Source of the DNA: Devosia nanyangense
GTDB taxonomy: Bacteria; Pseudomonadota; Alphaproteobacteria; Rhizobiales; Devosiaceae
Length of the DNA stretch: 38,387 nt
Assembly (NCBI GenBank): GCA_016213505.1
Contig: JACRAF010000044.1
Location: 1-38,387 of the forward strand
Reading direction: 5' to 3'
Below the pieces are notes generated by a model that had not been told where the DNA came from, did no database searches, and saw only the letters and a list, made by a program, of their open reading frames with translations. This document shows, piece after piece, positions 1 to 7,701 of the stretch. Numbering within the stretch: the stretch's first letter is position 1; every line of letters begins with the position of its first letter. The position numbers were made by a program, and so were the translations under genes.

Positions 1-946
1 ACTCGATGACGTGCTCGGGCCCCTGCATGAAGGCGTCGTGGATTTCCGAGGTGACCAGCACGGCGCCCATCGGGATGGTGCCGTTGGTCAGCCCCTTGGC
101 GGTGACCATGATGTCCGGCGTGACGCCGAAATAGTCGGCGGCGAAGGGCGTGCCGACGCGGCCGAAGCCGGTGATGACCTCGTCGAAGATCAAGAGGATG
201 CCGTGCTTTTTGGTGATATCGCGGAGCTTTTGCAGATAGCCCTTGGGCGGGATCAGGACGCCGGTCGAGCCGGCCACCGGCTCGACGATCACCGCCGCGA
301 TGGTCGAGGCATCGTGGAGCGTCACGATCCGCTCGAGTTCGGTCGCCAGATCGCCGCCCTCCTCGCGCTCGCCGCGGGTGAACTGGTTCTTGCCCGGCGT
401 ATGGGTGTGCGGCATGTGATCGACGCCGGTCAGCAGGGTGCCGAACATCTTCCTGTTGGTGACGATGCCGCCGACCGAGATGCCGCCGAAATTGACGCCG
501 TGATACCCGCGCTCGCGGCCGATCAGGCGGAAGCGGGCGCCCTCGCCCCTGACCCGGTGATAGGCCAGCGCCACCTTGAGCGCCGTCTCGACCGATTCCG
601 AGCCGGAATTGGTGTAGAGCACATGGTTCATGCCCTCGGGCGCGATCTGCACCAGCGCGTTGGCCAGTTCGAAGGCTTTCGGGTGGCCCATCTGGAAGGC
701 GGGCGCGTAATCCATCTCGGCCGCCTGCTCGGCGATCGCCTCGACGATCTTCGGGCGGCAATGGCCGGCGTTGACGCACCACAGGCCCGCCGTGCCGTCC
801 AGCACCTGGCGGCCGTCGGAGGTGGTGTAATACATATCCTTGGCGGCCACGAACATGCGCGGCGCCTTCTTGAACTGGCGGTTGGCCGTAAAAGGCATCC
901 AGAAAGCGCTCAGATCGTTCGGCGCGACGTTTTGACGGTTGGACAC
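1..946 (-). CDS. Omega-amino-acid:pyruvate aminotransferase (class III, PLP), 3' end cut by window
   Basis: Fold-type I class III aminotransferase that moves the amino group of beta-alanine or a similar omega-amino acid to pyruvate. The first 315 residues are visible and the C-terminus lies beyond position 1. It starts at a GTG (944-946) preceded by GAGGGA. Family marks are the N-terminal 'SAFWMPFTANRQFKKAPRM' type segment, 'NSGSESVETALKVA' (phosphate-binding cup), 'RGYHGVNFGG', 'IFDEVITGFGR' (Asp contacting the pyridine nitrogen) and 'TAKGLTNG', whose Lys should form the Schiff base. It is divergent from a RutR-like regulator and lies near preT/preA. That context suggests it takes the beta-alanine or beta-aminoisobutyrate made by reductive pyrimidine breakdown. 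The exact substrate is inferred from context; other omega-amine donors are possible. Confidence 0.9.
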   Translation of the reverse strand, partial: MSNRQNVAPNDLSAFWMPFTANRQFKKAPRMFVAAKDMYYTTSDGRQVLDGTAGLWCVNAGHCRPKIVEAIAEQAAEMDYAPAFQMGHPKAFELANALVQIAPEGMNHVLYTNSGSESVETALKVALAYHRVRGEGARFRLIGRERGYHGVNFGGISVGGIVTNRKMFGTLLTGVDHMPHTHTPGKNQFTRGEREEGGDLATELERIVTLHDASTIAAVIVEPVAGSTGVLIPPKGYLQKLRDITKKHGILLIFDEVITGFGRVGTPFAADYFGVTPDIMVTAKGLTNGTIPMGAVLVTSEIHDAFMQGPEHVIE

Positions 947-997
947 CGGCGGCTCCCTCAAAGATTGCAATCTGGTCGGATGATTGGCACTTGACGG

Positions 998-1015
998 CCG
1001 GGCACATTTGCCCGG
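998..1015. promoter_or_regulatory. Perfect inverted repeat in the aminotransferase / rutR intergenic region
   Basis: CCGGGCA-CATT-TGCCCGG is a perfect 7-bp inverted repeat with a 4-bp spacer. It lies in the divergent promoter region, 5 bp from the RutR-like site at 1020. It could be a second operator or a hairpin in the aminotransferase leader. No known consensus was recognised. Confidence 0.45.
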
Positions 1016-1019
1016 AAAT

Positions 1020-1035
1020 TTGACCAGTTGGAAAA
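1020..1035. promoter_or_regulatory. RutR-type operator, aminotransferase / rutR promoter
   Basis: TTGACCAGTTGGAAAA matches the known RutR palindrome TTGACCA-NN-TGGTCAA at 12 of 14 defined bases. The left half is perfect. It lies in the 157-bp region between the divergent aminotransferase and the RutR-like gene, so it could serve both promoters. A sister site with the same score lies upstream of preT (7774-7789). Binding is inferred from sequence similarity. Confidence 0.6.
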
Positions 1036-1103
1036 AATGTTAGCACTCTCCTGCCGCCGATCAAGGTGAAAATGCTGCGACACAAAGGGTTCGGAGCCCG
1101 CAA

Positions 1104-1745
1104 GTGACCGACACGCCCGCCAAGGCCCGGCCCCGCACGCGCATCCAGCGCGAGAAGCAGGACGTGATCCTCGACGCGGCGCTGAACGTGTTTTCGACGC
1201 ACGGTTTCCGCGGCGCCACGATCGACCAGATCGCCGAGGCGGCGGGGATGAGCAAACCCAACCTGCTCTACTATTTCACCAGCAAGGAAGAGATCCACCG
1301 CCGGCTCCTCACCGGGATGCTCGACCTCTGGCTCGATCCGCTGCGCGCCCTCGATGCCGAGGGCGACCCGATGCCGGAACTGCGCTCCTACATCCGCCGC
1401 AAGCTCGAGATGGCGCGCGACTTTCCGCGCGAGAGCCGGCTGTTCGCCAACGAGATGCTGCAGGGCGCGCCGCACGCCATCGACGTGCTCGAGGGTGAGC
1501 TCAAGACGCTCGTCGACGACAAGGCCAAGGTCATCGAGAGCTGGATGGCCGAGGGCAAAATCCGCCGCACCGACCCCTACCATTTGATCTTTTCGATCTG
1601 GGCGACGACCCAGCATTACGCCGATTTCGACGTCCAGGTGCGCGCCGTGCTCGGCAAGGACCGCGGCGGCGACGGCCGCTTCGAGGACGCCGCGCGCTTC
1701 CTCGAGCACCTGTTCATGGATGGGCTCAGGCCGGCGAAGGGCTGA
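1104..1745 (+). CDS. rutR: RutR-like TetR-family regulator of pyrimidine catabolism
   Basis: TetR-family repressor of 213 aa, close in length to E. coli RutR. The N-terminal helix-turn-helix covers about residues 36-62 ('GATIDQIAEAAGMSKPNLLYYF'). The C-terminal ligand domain keeps the RutR-like segments 'LDLWLDPL' (Trp76) and 'IWATTQHYADF' (Trp166, Gln170), which in E. coli RutR line the uracil pocket. It starts at a GTG; no strong Shine-Dalgarno is visible. Uracil or thymine would release it from DNA. Two 12/14 matches to the RutR operator, here and upstream of preT, support control of both the aminotransferase and the preT-VOC-preA operon. The family call is firm. Orthology to RutR rests on remembered sequence and on context. 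Confidence 0.82.
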   Translation: MTDTPAKARPRTRIQREKQDVILDAALNVFSTHGFRGATIDQIAEAAGMSKPNLLYYFTSKEEIHRRLLTGMLDLWLDPLRALDAEGDPMPELRSYIRRKLEMARDFPRESRLFANEMLQGAPHAIDVLEGELKTLVDDKAKVIESWMAEGKIRRTDPYHLIFSIWATTQHYADFDVQVRAVLGKDRGGDGRFEDAARFLEHLFMDGLRPAKG

Positions 1746-1760
1746 GTCCGGGGCGCGCGC

Positions 1761-2321
1761 CTATTCCACGCACACCTGCGCGATGAACGTCTCGGCGCCT
1801 CCGAAGGCGACGTATTGAAGGTTTCCTGTGAGTTCGACCGTGCCCGAGTGCATGCCGCCGCCATTGGGTGTGACACGAACATCGACCATCCCATTGAGGC
1901 CGGGCAATTGTTGTCCGTTGGCGGCCACGACGTCACCGACGTAGTCGAAGGCGAGCGGCCGAACCGAGAGGTTGTTCTGGTCGGCGCCGTCGCAGTAGTC
2001 GATGGTGATGCGGCCCACCGCATGCTGCGTCAGGAACAGGAAATTCGAGTTGCTCGTCTTGAGCAGCAGCGTCGTTGCACCCTGGCATTGCCCCGGCGCC
2101 GGAAGAAGCTCGGGCTGACCCATGCCGATCGAGCCGCTCACCGGGGACTTGAACGGCCCCATCGAGGCGGTCAGCCCCATGCCCGACGGCAGGCTATAAA
2201 GGCCGCCGTAGTAAGGACCCGGATTCCCCAGCTGGTCGGCCGAAAGGCACTCGGCATAGGCCGGAACGACGAGGACGACGGCCGCCAGCAGTTCGACGGC
2301 AAGCAACTTTGCGAGTCTCAT
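1761..2321 (-). CDS. Secreted protein of unknown function
   Basis: 186 aa with a clear Sec signal peptide: basic start MRLAK, hydrophobic core LLAVELLAAVVLVV, and a likely cut after AYA (about residue 23). The mature part is rich in Gly, Ser, Asn and Thr, with alternating polar and hydrophobic stretches that suggest a beta-rich periplasmic or extracellular protein. There are few cysteines (one just after the cleavage site, one in the middle, one two residues from the C-terminus). It converges on rutR with a 15-bp gap. I do not recognise a domain. GC3 is normal, so it looks like a real gene. Confidence 0.65.
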   Translation of the reverse strand: MRLAKLLAVELLAAVVLVVPAYAECLSADQLGNPGPYYGGLYSLPSGMGLTASMGPFKSPVSGSIGMGQPELLPAPGQCQGATTLLLKTSNSNFLFLTQHAVGRITIDYCDGADQNNLSVRPLAFDYVGDVVAANGQQLPGLNGMVDVRVTPNGGGMHSGTVELTGNLQYVAFGGAETFIAQVCVE

Positions 2322-2479
2322 TTGAAATCTCCCCCAAGTTCGTCTGTCTCCTGGAACAGTCTACCGCGAAGATAGACCAGGCGGAAACGTGAGTCTCGCG
2401 GAATACGAGGGAGTAGCTGGTTGTCCCGATAGAGTACTTGTCTGGGCGCCGGTTGCCTCTGCCACTATTGTCCGAGACG

Positions 2480-2839
2480 TTACGCGGCCATCACCAGCAG
2501 CAGCCCGCCGACGAGGGCGGCATTGGCCAGCACCGAGTTAAGGTGGCTGGTGCGCTCGTCGCCGGAAAACTGCGTGAAATTGTGGTAGAGCGCGTTGGCC
2601 GCAACGGTGAAGACGATGAGCCCGACGGCGCCGAGCCAGGGCAGGATGCCGAGCGCCACCATCAGCCCGCCGAGCACCTGCAGGGCGAGGGCCGCCAGCA
2701 GCGTTTCGCGCGGCATGGGGACGCCCTTCTTGCCGAGGATGTCGGTGTGCAGCGGCACCTTCATGAAGTTGCGCAATCCGGCCTGGACGAAATAGGCGCC
2801 GATCAGGAAACGGCCGGCGATGATGAGAAAGGCAGTCAT
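2480..2839 (-). CDS. DoxX-family membrane protein
   Basis: 119-aa integral membrane protein with about four hydrophobic segments (roughly 2-20, 46-65, 68-85, 100-118). It carries the DoxX pattern 'AGRFLIGAYFVQAGLRNF' near the N-terminus and 'ALALQVLGGLMVALG'. The start is the ATG that overlaps the stop of the Doc toxin gene as ATGA (2836-2839); upstream in-frame codons are not hydrophobic. DoxX proteins have poorly defined redox-linked roles. The 4-base overlap means it is probably translated with doc, which is an odd partner. Confidence 0.82.
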   Translation of the reverse strand: MTAFLIIAGRFLIGAYFVQAGLRNFMKVPLHTDILGKKGVPMPRETLLAALALQVLGGLMVALGILPWLGAVGLIVFTVAANALYHNFTQFSGDERTSHLNSVLANAALVGGLLLVMAA

Positions 2840-3210
2840 AGGGGCTCCGTGTTGTCGCGCAGCCAGGCGTCGAGGATGTCCTTGCGGAACGTGCCGGCGT
2901 CGAGGTGGTGGTAGATGAAGGTTTCGATCGTCTTGTCGTCCGGGAGGATGTCGAGCCCGTTCGACTGCAAAAACAGCTCGACGACCGCATACGCGACCCG
3001 CTTGTTGCCGTCGACGAACGGGTGGTTCATCGCAAGGCTTTCCCACAGCGCAGCCGCCTCCTCGATCAGGTCGCCGTAGTAGCCCGTCTGGGGGCGAAGC
3101 AGTGCGGATTCGAGAAGGCCCATGTCGCGAACGCCATGTGCGCCGCCAAACGCGTCGATGAGCACTTCGTGGATGCGAAGGGCCTCCTCGAGCGTGATGT
3201 AGCTGGTCAC
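2836..3210 (-). CDS. doc: Doc-type toxin (type II toxin-antitoxin)
   Basis: 124-aa death-on-curing (Doc) family protein of the Fic fold. The signature 'HPFVDGNKR' lies at residues 63-71. Doc proteins phosphorylate elongation factor EF-Tu, which stops translation. They carry this shortened Fic motif without the second Arg of AMP-transferring Fic proteins, as seen here. It starts at GTG (3208-3210), 6 bp after the stop of the antitoxin gene, with no strong Shine-Dalgarno, so it is likely coupled. The antitoxin is upstream, the normal order for phd-doc. Confidence 0.9.
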   Translation of the reverse strand: MTSYITLEEALRIHEVLIDAFGGAHGVRDMGLLESALLRPQTGYYGDLIEEAAALWESLAMNHPFVDGNKRVAYAVVELFLQSNGLDILPDDKTIETFIYHHLDAGTFRKDILDAWLRDNTEPL

Positions 3211-3216
3211 GGCCGG

Positions 3217-3456
3217 CTACTTCGCCAGAGCCTCGTACAACGCTCTCCGGCGCTCGACCGATCGCTGGAGGAGCTGTTCGATCGCCGGACGGACTCTCGG
3301 CGCTTCGGCCCCGGCTTTCAGCCGGGCGAATTCCTCGGGCGAGATCACGATGCCCACGTCCCGGCCGTTCTTCTGGATATGCACAGGCTCGGCCTGAGCC
3401 ATCTCCAGAACCTGGCCAAAGCGGTTCTTGGCGTCGGTGGCGGTAATGGAGCTCAT
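3217..3456 (-). CDS. phd: Phd/YefM-type antitoxin
   Basis: 79-aa antitoxin starting 'MSSITATDAKNRFGQVLEMA', the Phd/YefM DNA-binding N-terminus ('DAKNRFGQVL...PVHIQKNGRDVGIVISPEEF'). The C-terminal part (about 50-79) is charged and helical, as expected for the segment that wraps Doc. I chose the ATG at 3454-3456. It is preceded by AGGA with a 4-nt spacer, and a perfect palindromic operator (3465-3494) lies just upstream. A longer reading from 3510 would put that operator inside the gene. Phd normally represses its own operon, and Doc modulates this. Confidence 0.88.
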   Translation of the reverse strand: MSSITATDAKNRFGQVLEMAQAEPVHIQKNGRDVGIVISPEEFARLKAGAEAPRVRPAIEQLLQRSVERRRALYEALAK

Positions 3457-3464
3457 CTCATCCT

Positions 3465-3494
3465 CGTCAGCTAGTTTGGCTAAAATAGCTGACG
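3465..3494. promoter_or_regulatory. Perfect palindromic operator of phd-doc
   Basis: CGTCAGCTA and TAGCTGACG form a perfect 9-bp inverted repeat (3465-3473 and 3486-3494) around a 12-bp A/T-rich centre. It lies 9 bp upstream of the chosen phd start, the position expected for the autoregulatory operator of a Phd-Doc pair. Confidence 0.75.
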
Positions 3495-3525
3495 CGCGGC
3501 CAAAAATCAATCGGACGGGTCCGCC

Positions 3526-4551
3526 CTACGCCGCGTAGCGCCGCGGCGGAGCAAACGCCGGAACCGCCAGTTCGGCATTGCCGGGTCCGCTGCGCTTGGC
3601 CCGGTAGAGCGCGGTATCGGCGGCCTGCGTGAGGCGCCCCGCCCCCGGAAAATCGTCGCTGCGGGCGACGCCGAAGCTCGCCGCGACCGTCAGCGTCCGG
3701 CCATCATGGACGAGCGGGGTGGCGATGCGCCGTTTGACCTCGCCGAGAAAGGCGTCGAGATCGGCGCCCGAGCAGAGCACCGCGAACTCGTCGCCGCCGA
3801 TCCGCGCCACCACGTCCCAGGCGTCGGCGGCCTCGCGCAGATGCCGGCCGACATGCTGCAGCGCCGCGTCGCCGGCGGCATGGCCGCACGCGTCGTTGAT
3901 CGCCTTGAGGCTGTCGAGATCGGCCAGAACCAGGACGAAGCCGGGCCCGCCTGCCTCCGCCGCGGCGCTGCGCGCCTTGAGGGCTTCATCGAAGGCGAGG
4001 CGGTTGCCGAGCCCGGTCAGCGCGTCGGTCGAGGCCAGATGGAGGGCGATGGCGCGGCGCCCGTCGAGCCGCTTGCCGACCACCGCGACGCGCCAGCCGA
4101 TGCCGGCGACGATGAGGATGAACAACGCGCCTGCCCCGATGCGCATCGGGGCTATGACCTGGAAGGTCGAGGTGCCGAACCGATGCGGCGTCCAGGCCAC
4201 CACCCGGTCGCCGCCGGCGGAGACCGCGATCTCCCCCGGCCGCTTGCCGGCCTCAATGGTCAGCCGCGCGCCGTCGAGATCGAGGGTGCCGGCCATGGCG
4301 TCGAGCGTGATTTCGTTGATGCCGCCCGGCAGCGCCGCGAGGGCGCGCGCCACCTGGGTGCGCTCGCGCGCCACGGCCGCGCCGTCGATCGTCGTAACGG
4401 CCTGCACCGAGGCGGCAATCATGAACAGGAAGACGGTGATCGTGCAGGCAAGAGCGGCAATCGCCAGCCAGCGCAGCTGCCTGAGGGCGCGTGCATCGGC
4501 GTCCGCCGCGCCGTGAGCGCGATCCGCGTGTTGCGATGCCGGCTGGCGCAT
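3526..4551 (-). CDS. Membrane-bound GGDEF diguanylate cyclase
   Basis: 341 aa. A polar N-terminus is followed by a transmembrane helix (about 27-49), a short outside segment of about 85 residues, a second helix (about 138-158) and a C-terminal GGDEF domain. The GGDEF domain shows 'TDALTGLGNRLAFDEAL' (175-191), 'LADLDSLKAINDACGHAAGD' and an intact active-site loop 'RIGGDEFAVL' (250-259), so it should make cyclic di-GMP from two GTP. The usual inhibitory RxxD site five residues before the loop is replaced by DAWD, so feedback inhibition at this site is probably absent. The outside segment matches no sensor domain I know. Confidence 0.92.
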   Translation of the reverse strand: MRQPASQHADRAHGAADADARALRQLRWLAIAALACTITVFLFMIAASVQAVTTIDGAAVARERTQVARALAALPGGINEITLDAMAGTLDLDGARLTIEAGKRPGEIAVSAGGDRVVAWTPHRFGTSTFQVIAPMRIGAGALFILIVAGIGWRVAVVGKRLDGRRAIALHLASTDALTGLGNRLAFDEALKARSAAAEAGGPGFVLVLADLDSLKAINDACGHAAGDAALQHVGRHLREAADAWDVVARIGGDEFAVLCSGADLDAFLGEVKRRIATPLVHDGRTLTVAASFGVARSDDFPGAGRLTQAADTALYRAKRSGPGNAELAVPAFAPPRRYAA

Positions 4552-4653
4552 CCGAATCCCCGTTTTGGGGAAGGCTACGCAGCGCCTGTTAGCCCGAGGT
4601 TACCGCGTCCCCCGCCGCGACGCCTTATGGTTTACCAGATACTAACGGGCCGG

Positions 4654-5973
4654 CTACTCCGCCGGCTCGACCGATTTGCGCATCGGATTGTTGGGGTGCG
4701 TGGTCCAGTTGGCGTATTTGCCGGTCACCACCCGGCCGGTGCGCTCGTCGATGGTGCCGGGCGGCAGCGCCACCATCTCGATGCAGTCCTCGACCGGGCA
4801 GACATTGACGCACAAATTGCAGCCCACGCACTCATTGTCCATGACCTCGAAGTGGCGAACGCCGTTCTTCTCCTTCATGATCGCCTGGTGCGAGGTGTCC
4901 TCGCAGACGATGTGGCAGCGGCCGCATTTGATGCAGAGGTCCTGGTCGATCCTGGCCTTGGTGATGTATTCAAGGTTGAGGTACTGCCAGTCGGTGACGT
5001 TGCGGCTGGCGCGGCCGACAAAATCGTCGATCGTCCGGTAGCCCTTCTCGTCCATCCAGTTGGACAAGCCCGAGATCATCTCGTCGACGATCTTGAAGCC
5101 GTAGACCATCGCGGCGGTGCAGACCTGCACATTGCCGGCGCCGAGCGCCATGAACTCGGCCGCGTCGCGCCAGGTGGTGATGCCGCCGATGCCCGAGATC
5201 GGCAGCCCGTTTGTCTCGGCATCGCGGGCGATCTCGGCCACCATGTGGAGCGCGATGGGCTTGGCCGCCGGGCCGCAATAGCCGCCATGGCTGCCCTTGC
5301 CGTCGATCGAGGGATTGGGCGAGAAACTATCGAGATCGACCGAGACGATCGAGTTGATGGTGTTGATCAGGCTCACCGCGTCGGTGCCGCCGTTCTTGGC
5401 CGCTCTGGCGGGCTTCCGCACATCGGTGACGTTGGGGGTGAGCTTGGTGATCACCGGCATGCGCGAATACTGCTTGCACCAGCGGACGACCATCTCGACA
5501 TATTCTGGCACCTGCCCGACGGCGGCGCCCATGCCGCGTTCGCTCATGCCGTGCGGGCAGCCGAAATTGAGCTCGATGCCGTCGGCGCCGGTTTCCTCGA
5601 CCAGAGGTAGAATCGCCTTCCAACTGTCCTCGTCGCAGGGCACCATGATGGAGACGACGACGGCGCAGTCGGGCCAGGCCATCTTGACCGCCTTGATCTC
5701 CTGGAGGTTCTTCTGCAGGTCGCGGTCTGTGATGAGCTCGATGTTGTTAAAACCCATCAGCCGGCGGTCGCCGGCCCAGATGGCGCCGTAGCGCGGGCCG
5801 TTGACATTGACCACCGGCGGGCCGGCTTCGCCCAGCGTCTTCCACACCACACCGCCCCAGCCCGCCTTGAAGGCGCGCTCGACATTGTACGCCTTGTCGG
5901 TCGGCGGCGCCGAGGCCAGCCAGAACGGATTGGGCGATTTGATGCCGACGAAATTATTGCGAAGGTCTGCCAT
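4654..5973 (-). CDS. preA: NAD-dependent dihydropyrimidine dehydrogenase, PreA subunit
   Basis: 439 aa, cytosolic. Residues 1-310 form a dihydroorotate-dehydrogenase-like FMN barrel ('NPFWLASAPPTDKAYNVERA', 'ELNFGCPHGMSERGMG', 'KLTPNVTD', 'GIGGITTWRDAAEFMALGA'). The C-terminal part has two ferredoxin-type 4Fe-4S motifs: Cys347-350-353-357 and Cys382-385-388-392. With PreT it reduces uracil and thymine to their dihydro forms using NADH, the first step of reductive pyrimidine catabolism. It starts 10 bp after the VOC gene. In the loop where mammalian enzyme has the acid LACGQ, this protein has AAVGQ (Val152); I believe other bacterial PreA share this but could not check. Confidence 0.94.
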   Translation of the reverse strand: MADLRNNFVGIKSPNPFWLASAPPTDKAYNVERAFKAGWGGVVWKTLGEAGPPVVNVNGPRYGAIWAGDRRLMGFNNIELITDRDLQKNLQEIKAVKMAWPDCAVVVSIMVPCDEDSWKAILPLVEETGADGIELNFGCPHGMSERGMGAAVGQVPEYVEMVVRWCKQYSRMPVITKLTPNVTDVRKPARAAKNGGTDAVSLINTINSIVSVDLDSFSPNPSIDGKGSHGGYCGPAAKPIALHMVAEIARDAETNGLPISGIGGITTWRDAAEFMALGAGNVQVCTAAMVYGFKIVDEMISGLSNWMDEKGYRTIDDFVGRASRNVTDWQYLNLEYITKARIDQDLCIKCGRCHIVCEDTSHQAIMKEKNGVRHFEVMDNECVGCNLCVNVCPVEDCIEMVALPPGTIDERTGRVVTGKYANWTTHPNNPMRKSVEPAE

Positions 5974-5983
5974 AGCTGTCCTC

Positions 5984-6352
5984 CTATCGAATGGTCTGGA
6001 TTAGAACGAGGTTTCCCTCGCTGTCGTCAATCATCGCCCAGCGCGTGCCGGGCTCCCATGGCGCGTCATCCGGGCCACTCTTGATGGGCACGCCGCGGCT
6101 GCGCAGCGTCTCGCAAGCTGCATCGACGTCCTCGGTGACAAGCACGAGCGCCGGTGTCTCGGTGCGGGGGACGCTCAACTGCTGGTCAAAATGCAGCAGT
6201 GTGTCGGCGCCCCGAATGCGCATGAATACCCAGCGACTCTCGCCGTAGGGGTTGTCGCGCTCGACCTCGAAGCCGAGCTTGTCGCGGTAGAAGTCGCGCG
6301 CCCGCTCCACGTCGATGGCCGGCACGGTGTCGAAGTGGATGCGCTTGAACAT
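5984..6352 (-). CDS. VOC-family (glyoxalase/dioxygenase fold) protein inside the preT-preA operon
   Basis: 122 aa, one vicinal-oxygen-chelate module. The start '[33 protein letters not shown]' is the typical beta-alpha-beta opening, and later 'ALVLVTEDVDAACETLRSRGV' and 'MIDDSEGNLVLIQT' follow. The His in the first strand and the Glu near the end are candidate metal ligands. The ATG overlaps the preT stop by one base (TGATG), and preA follows after 10 bp, so the three genes should be one transcript. Substrate unknown. It could act on a pyrimidine-derived compound or be a detoxifying passenger. Confidence 0.85.
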   Translation of the reverse strand: MFKRIHFDTVPAIDVERARDFYRDKLGFEVERDNPYGESRWVFMRIRGADTLLHFDQQLSVPRTETPALVLVTEDVDAACETLRSRGVPIKSGPDDAPWEPGTRWAMIDDSEGNLVLIQTIR

Positions 6353-7701
6353 CAGAGCCCCATCAACGTCCGGTTGATGCTCTCAGCCGCGTCGCGGCCT
6401 TCGGCCACCGCGGTCACCGTCAGATCATCGCCGCCGGTGGCGCAGTCGCCGCCGGCCCAGACTTTTGGCATCGAGGTCCTGCCCTCGGCGTCGACCTCGA
6501 TCTTGCCGCCGGCCAGTTGCACGCCTTCGCCGTCAGTGCTGAGGGTCTGGCCGATGGCCTTGAATACCTGGTCGCAGGCGATGATGGTTGTCTCGCCCGT
6601 GGGCTTCAGCGCCCCCGCGGGGTCGAGCGCCATGTAGCTCAATTCGATGCCGGCGACTTCGCCGCCGCGCACCACGATGCGCCTAGGCGCCAGCCAGTGG
6701 CGGATGGTGACGCCCTTGGCCGCCGCCAAATCCTGCTCGAAGCCGGAGGCGTTCATCTGCTCCTTGCCGCGGCGGTAGACCATGGTCACCTCCTCGGCGC
6801 CGAGGAGTTTGGATTGCACCGCCGCGTCGATGGCGGTCATGCCGCCACCGATGACCACCACCTTGCGGCCGATGGGAAGCGTCGCAAGGTCCGCGGCCTG
6901 GCGCAGGTCGGCGATGAAATCGATGGCGCTGTCGACGCCTTGGGCATCCTCGCCATCGGCGCGCAGCACATTGACGCCGCCCAGCCCGAGCCCGAGGAAC
7001 ACCGCGTCGAAGCGGCCGGCTAGCTCGCTCAGCGAGAAGTGTTCGCCCAATATCTTGCCGGTTTCGATGGTGATGCCGCCGATGGCGGTGACATAGTCCA
7101 CCTCGGCCTGGGCAAAGCCGCCCGGCGCCTTGTAGGACGCAATTCCATATTCGTTGAGGCCGCCGGCCTTGGGCCGCGCGTCGTAGATCACGACGTCATG
7201 GCCGTGCAGCGCCAGGCGATGGGCGCAGGCAAGGCCCGCCGGTCCGGCGCCGACCACGGCGACGCGCTTGCCGGTCGGGGCGGCGCGGGTGAAGAACTGC
7301 GCCTCCGCCGCCATGGCGATGTCGGTGGCGTAGCGCTGCAGGAGACCGATCTTGACCGGCTTGCCCTCGGCCGCCTCGCGCACGCAGGCCTCTTCGCACA
7401 ATTGCTCGGTGGGGCAGACGCGGGCGCACATGCCGCCCAGAATGTTCTGCTCGAAGATGGTCTCGGCCGCGCCGAGCGGATTGTCGGTGACGATCTCGCG
7501 GATGAACAGCGGAATGTCGATCGAGGTCGGACAGGCGTTCTGGCAGGGGGCGTCGTAGCAGAAATAGCAGCGGTCGGCCTCGACGAAGGCCTCGTGCCGG
7601 TCGAGCGGCGGATGCAGATCGGTGAAATTGGCGGCGTACTGATCGGCGCCGAGGCGCCCCGCCGCGATCCCGTCCTTCAACGCACCTTCGCCCATCCGCA
7701 T
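6352..7701 (-). CDS. preT: NAD-dependent dihydropyrimidine dehydrogenase, PreT subunit
   Basis: 449 aa, the NADH-oxidising subunit, of the GltD-like flavoprotein type. The N-terminus holds two Cys clusters for 4Fe-4S centres: Cys45-48-53-57 and Cys92-96-102-106. An FAD site '[14 protein letters not shown]' starts at 151, and a second dinucleotide site '[14 protein letters not shown]' spans 279-292. The end '[24 protein letters not shown]' is the conserved FAD-contacting segment. It passes electrons from NADH to PreA. First gene of the operon; a RutR-type operator lies 73 bp upstream of its start. Confidence 0.94.
   Translation of the reverse strand: MRMGEGALKDGIAAGRLGADQYAANFTDLHPPLDRHEAFVEADRCYFCYDAPCQNACPTSIDIPLFIREIVTDNPLGAAETIFEQNILGGMCARVCPTEQLCEEACVREAAEGKPVKIGLLQRYATDIAMAAEAQFFTRAAPTGKRVAVVGAGPAGLACAHRLALHGHDVVIYDARPKAGGLNEYGIASYKAPGGFAQAEVDYVTAIGGITIETGKILGEHFSLSELAGRFDAVFLGLGLGGVNVLRADGEDAQGVDSAIDFIADLRQAADLATLPIGRKVVVIGGGMTAIDAAVQSKLLGAEEVTMVYRRGKEQMNASGFEQDLAAAKGVTIRHWLAPRRIVVRGGEVAGIELSYMALDPAGALKPTGETTIIACDQVFKAIGQTLSTDGEGVQLAGGKIEVDAEGRTSMPKVWAGGDCATGGDDLTVTAVAEGRDAAESINRTLMGL

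Noticed and set aside
11..994. 327-codon plus-strand frame at the left end
   Set aside because: Antisense to the aminotransferase, which has a full set of family motifs.
3466..3510. Longer phd start at 3510
   Set aside because: It would place the operator palindrome inside the gene and lacks a Shine-Dalgarno; the ATG at 3456 fits the family start.
3706..5610. 634-codon plus-strand frame over the diguanylate cyclase and preA
   Set aside because: Spans two well-supported minus-strand genes and their gap; composition is that of a shadow.
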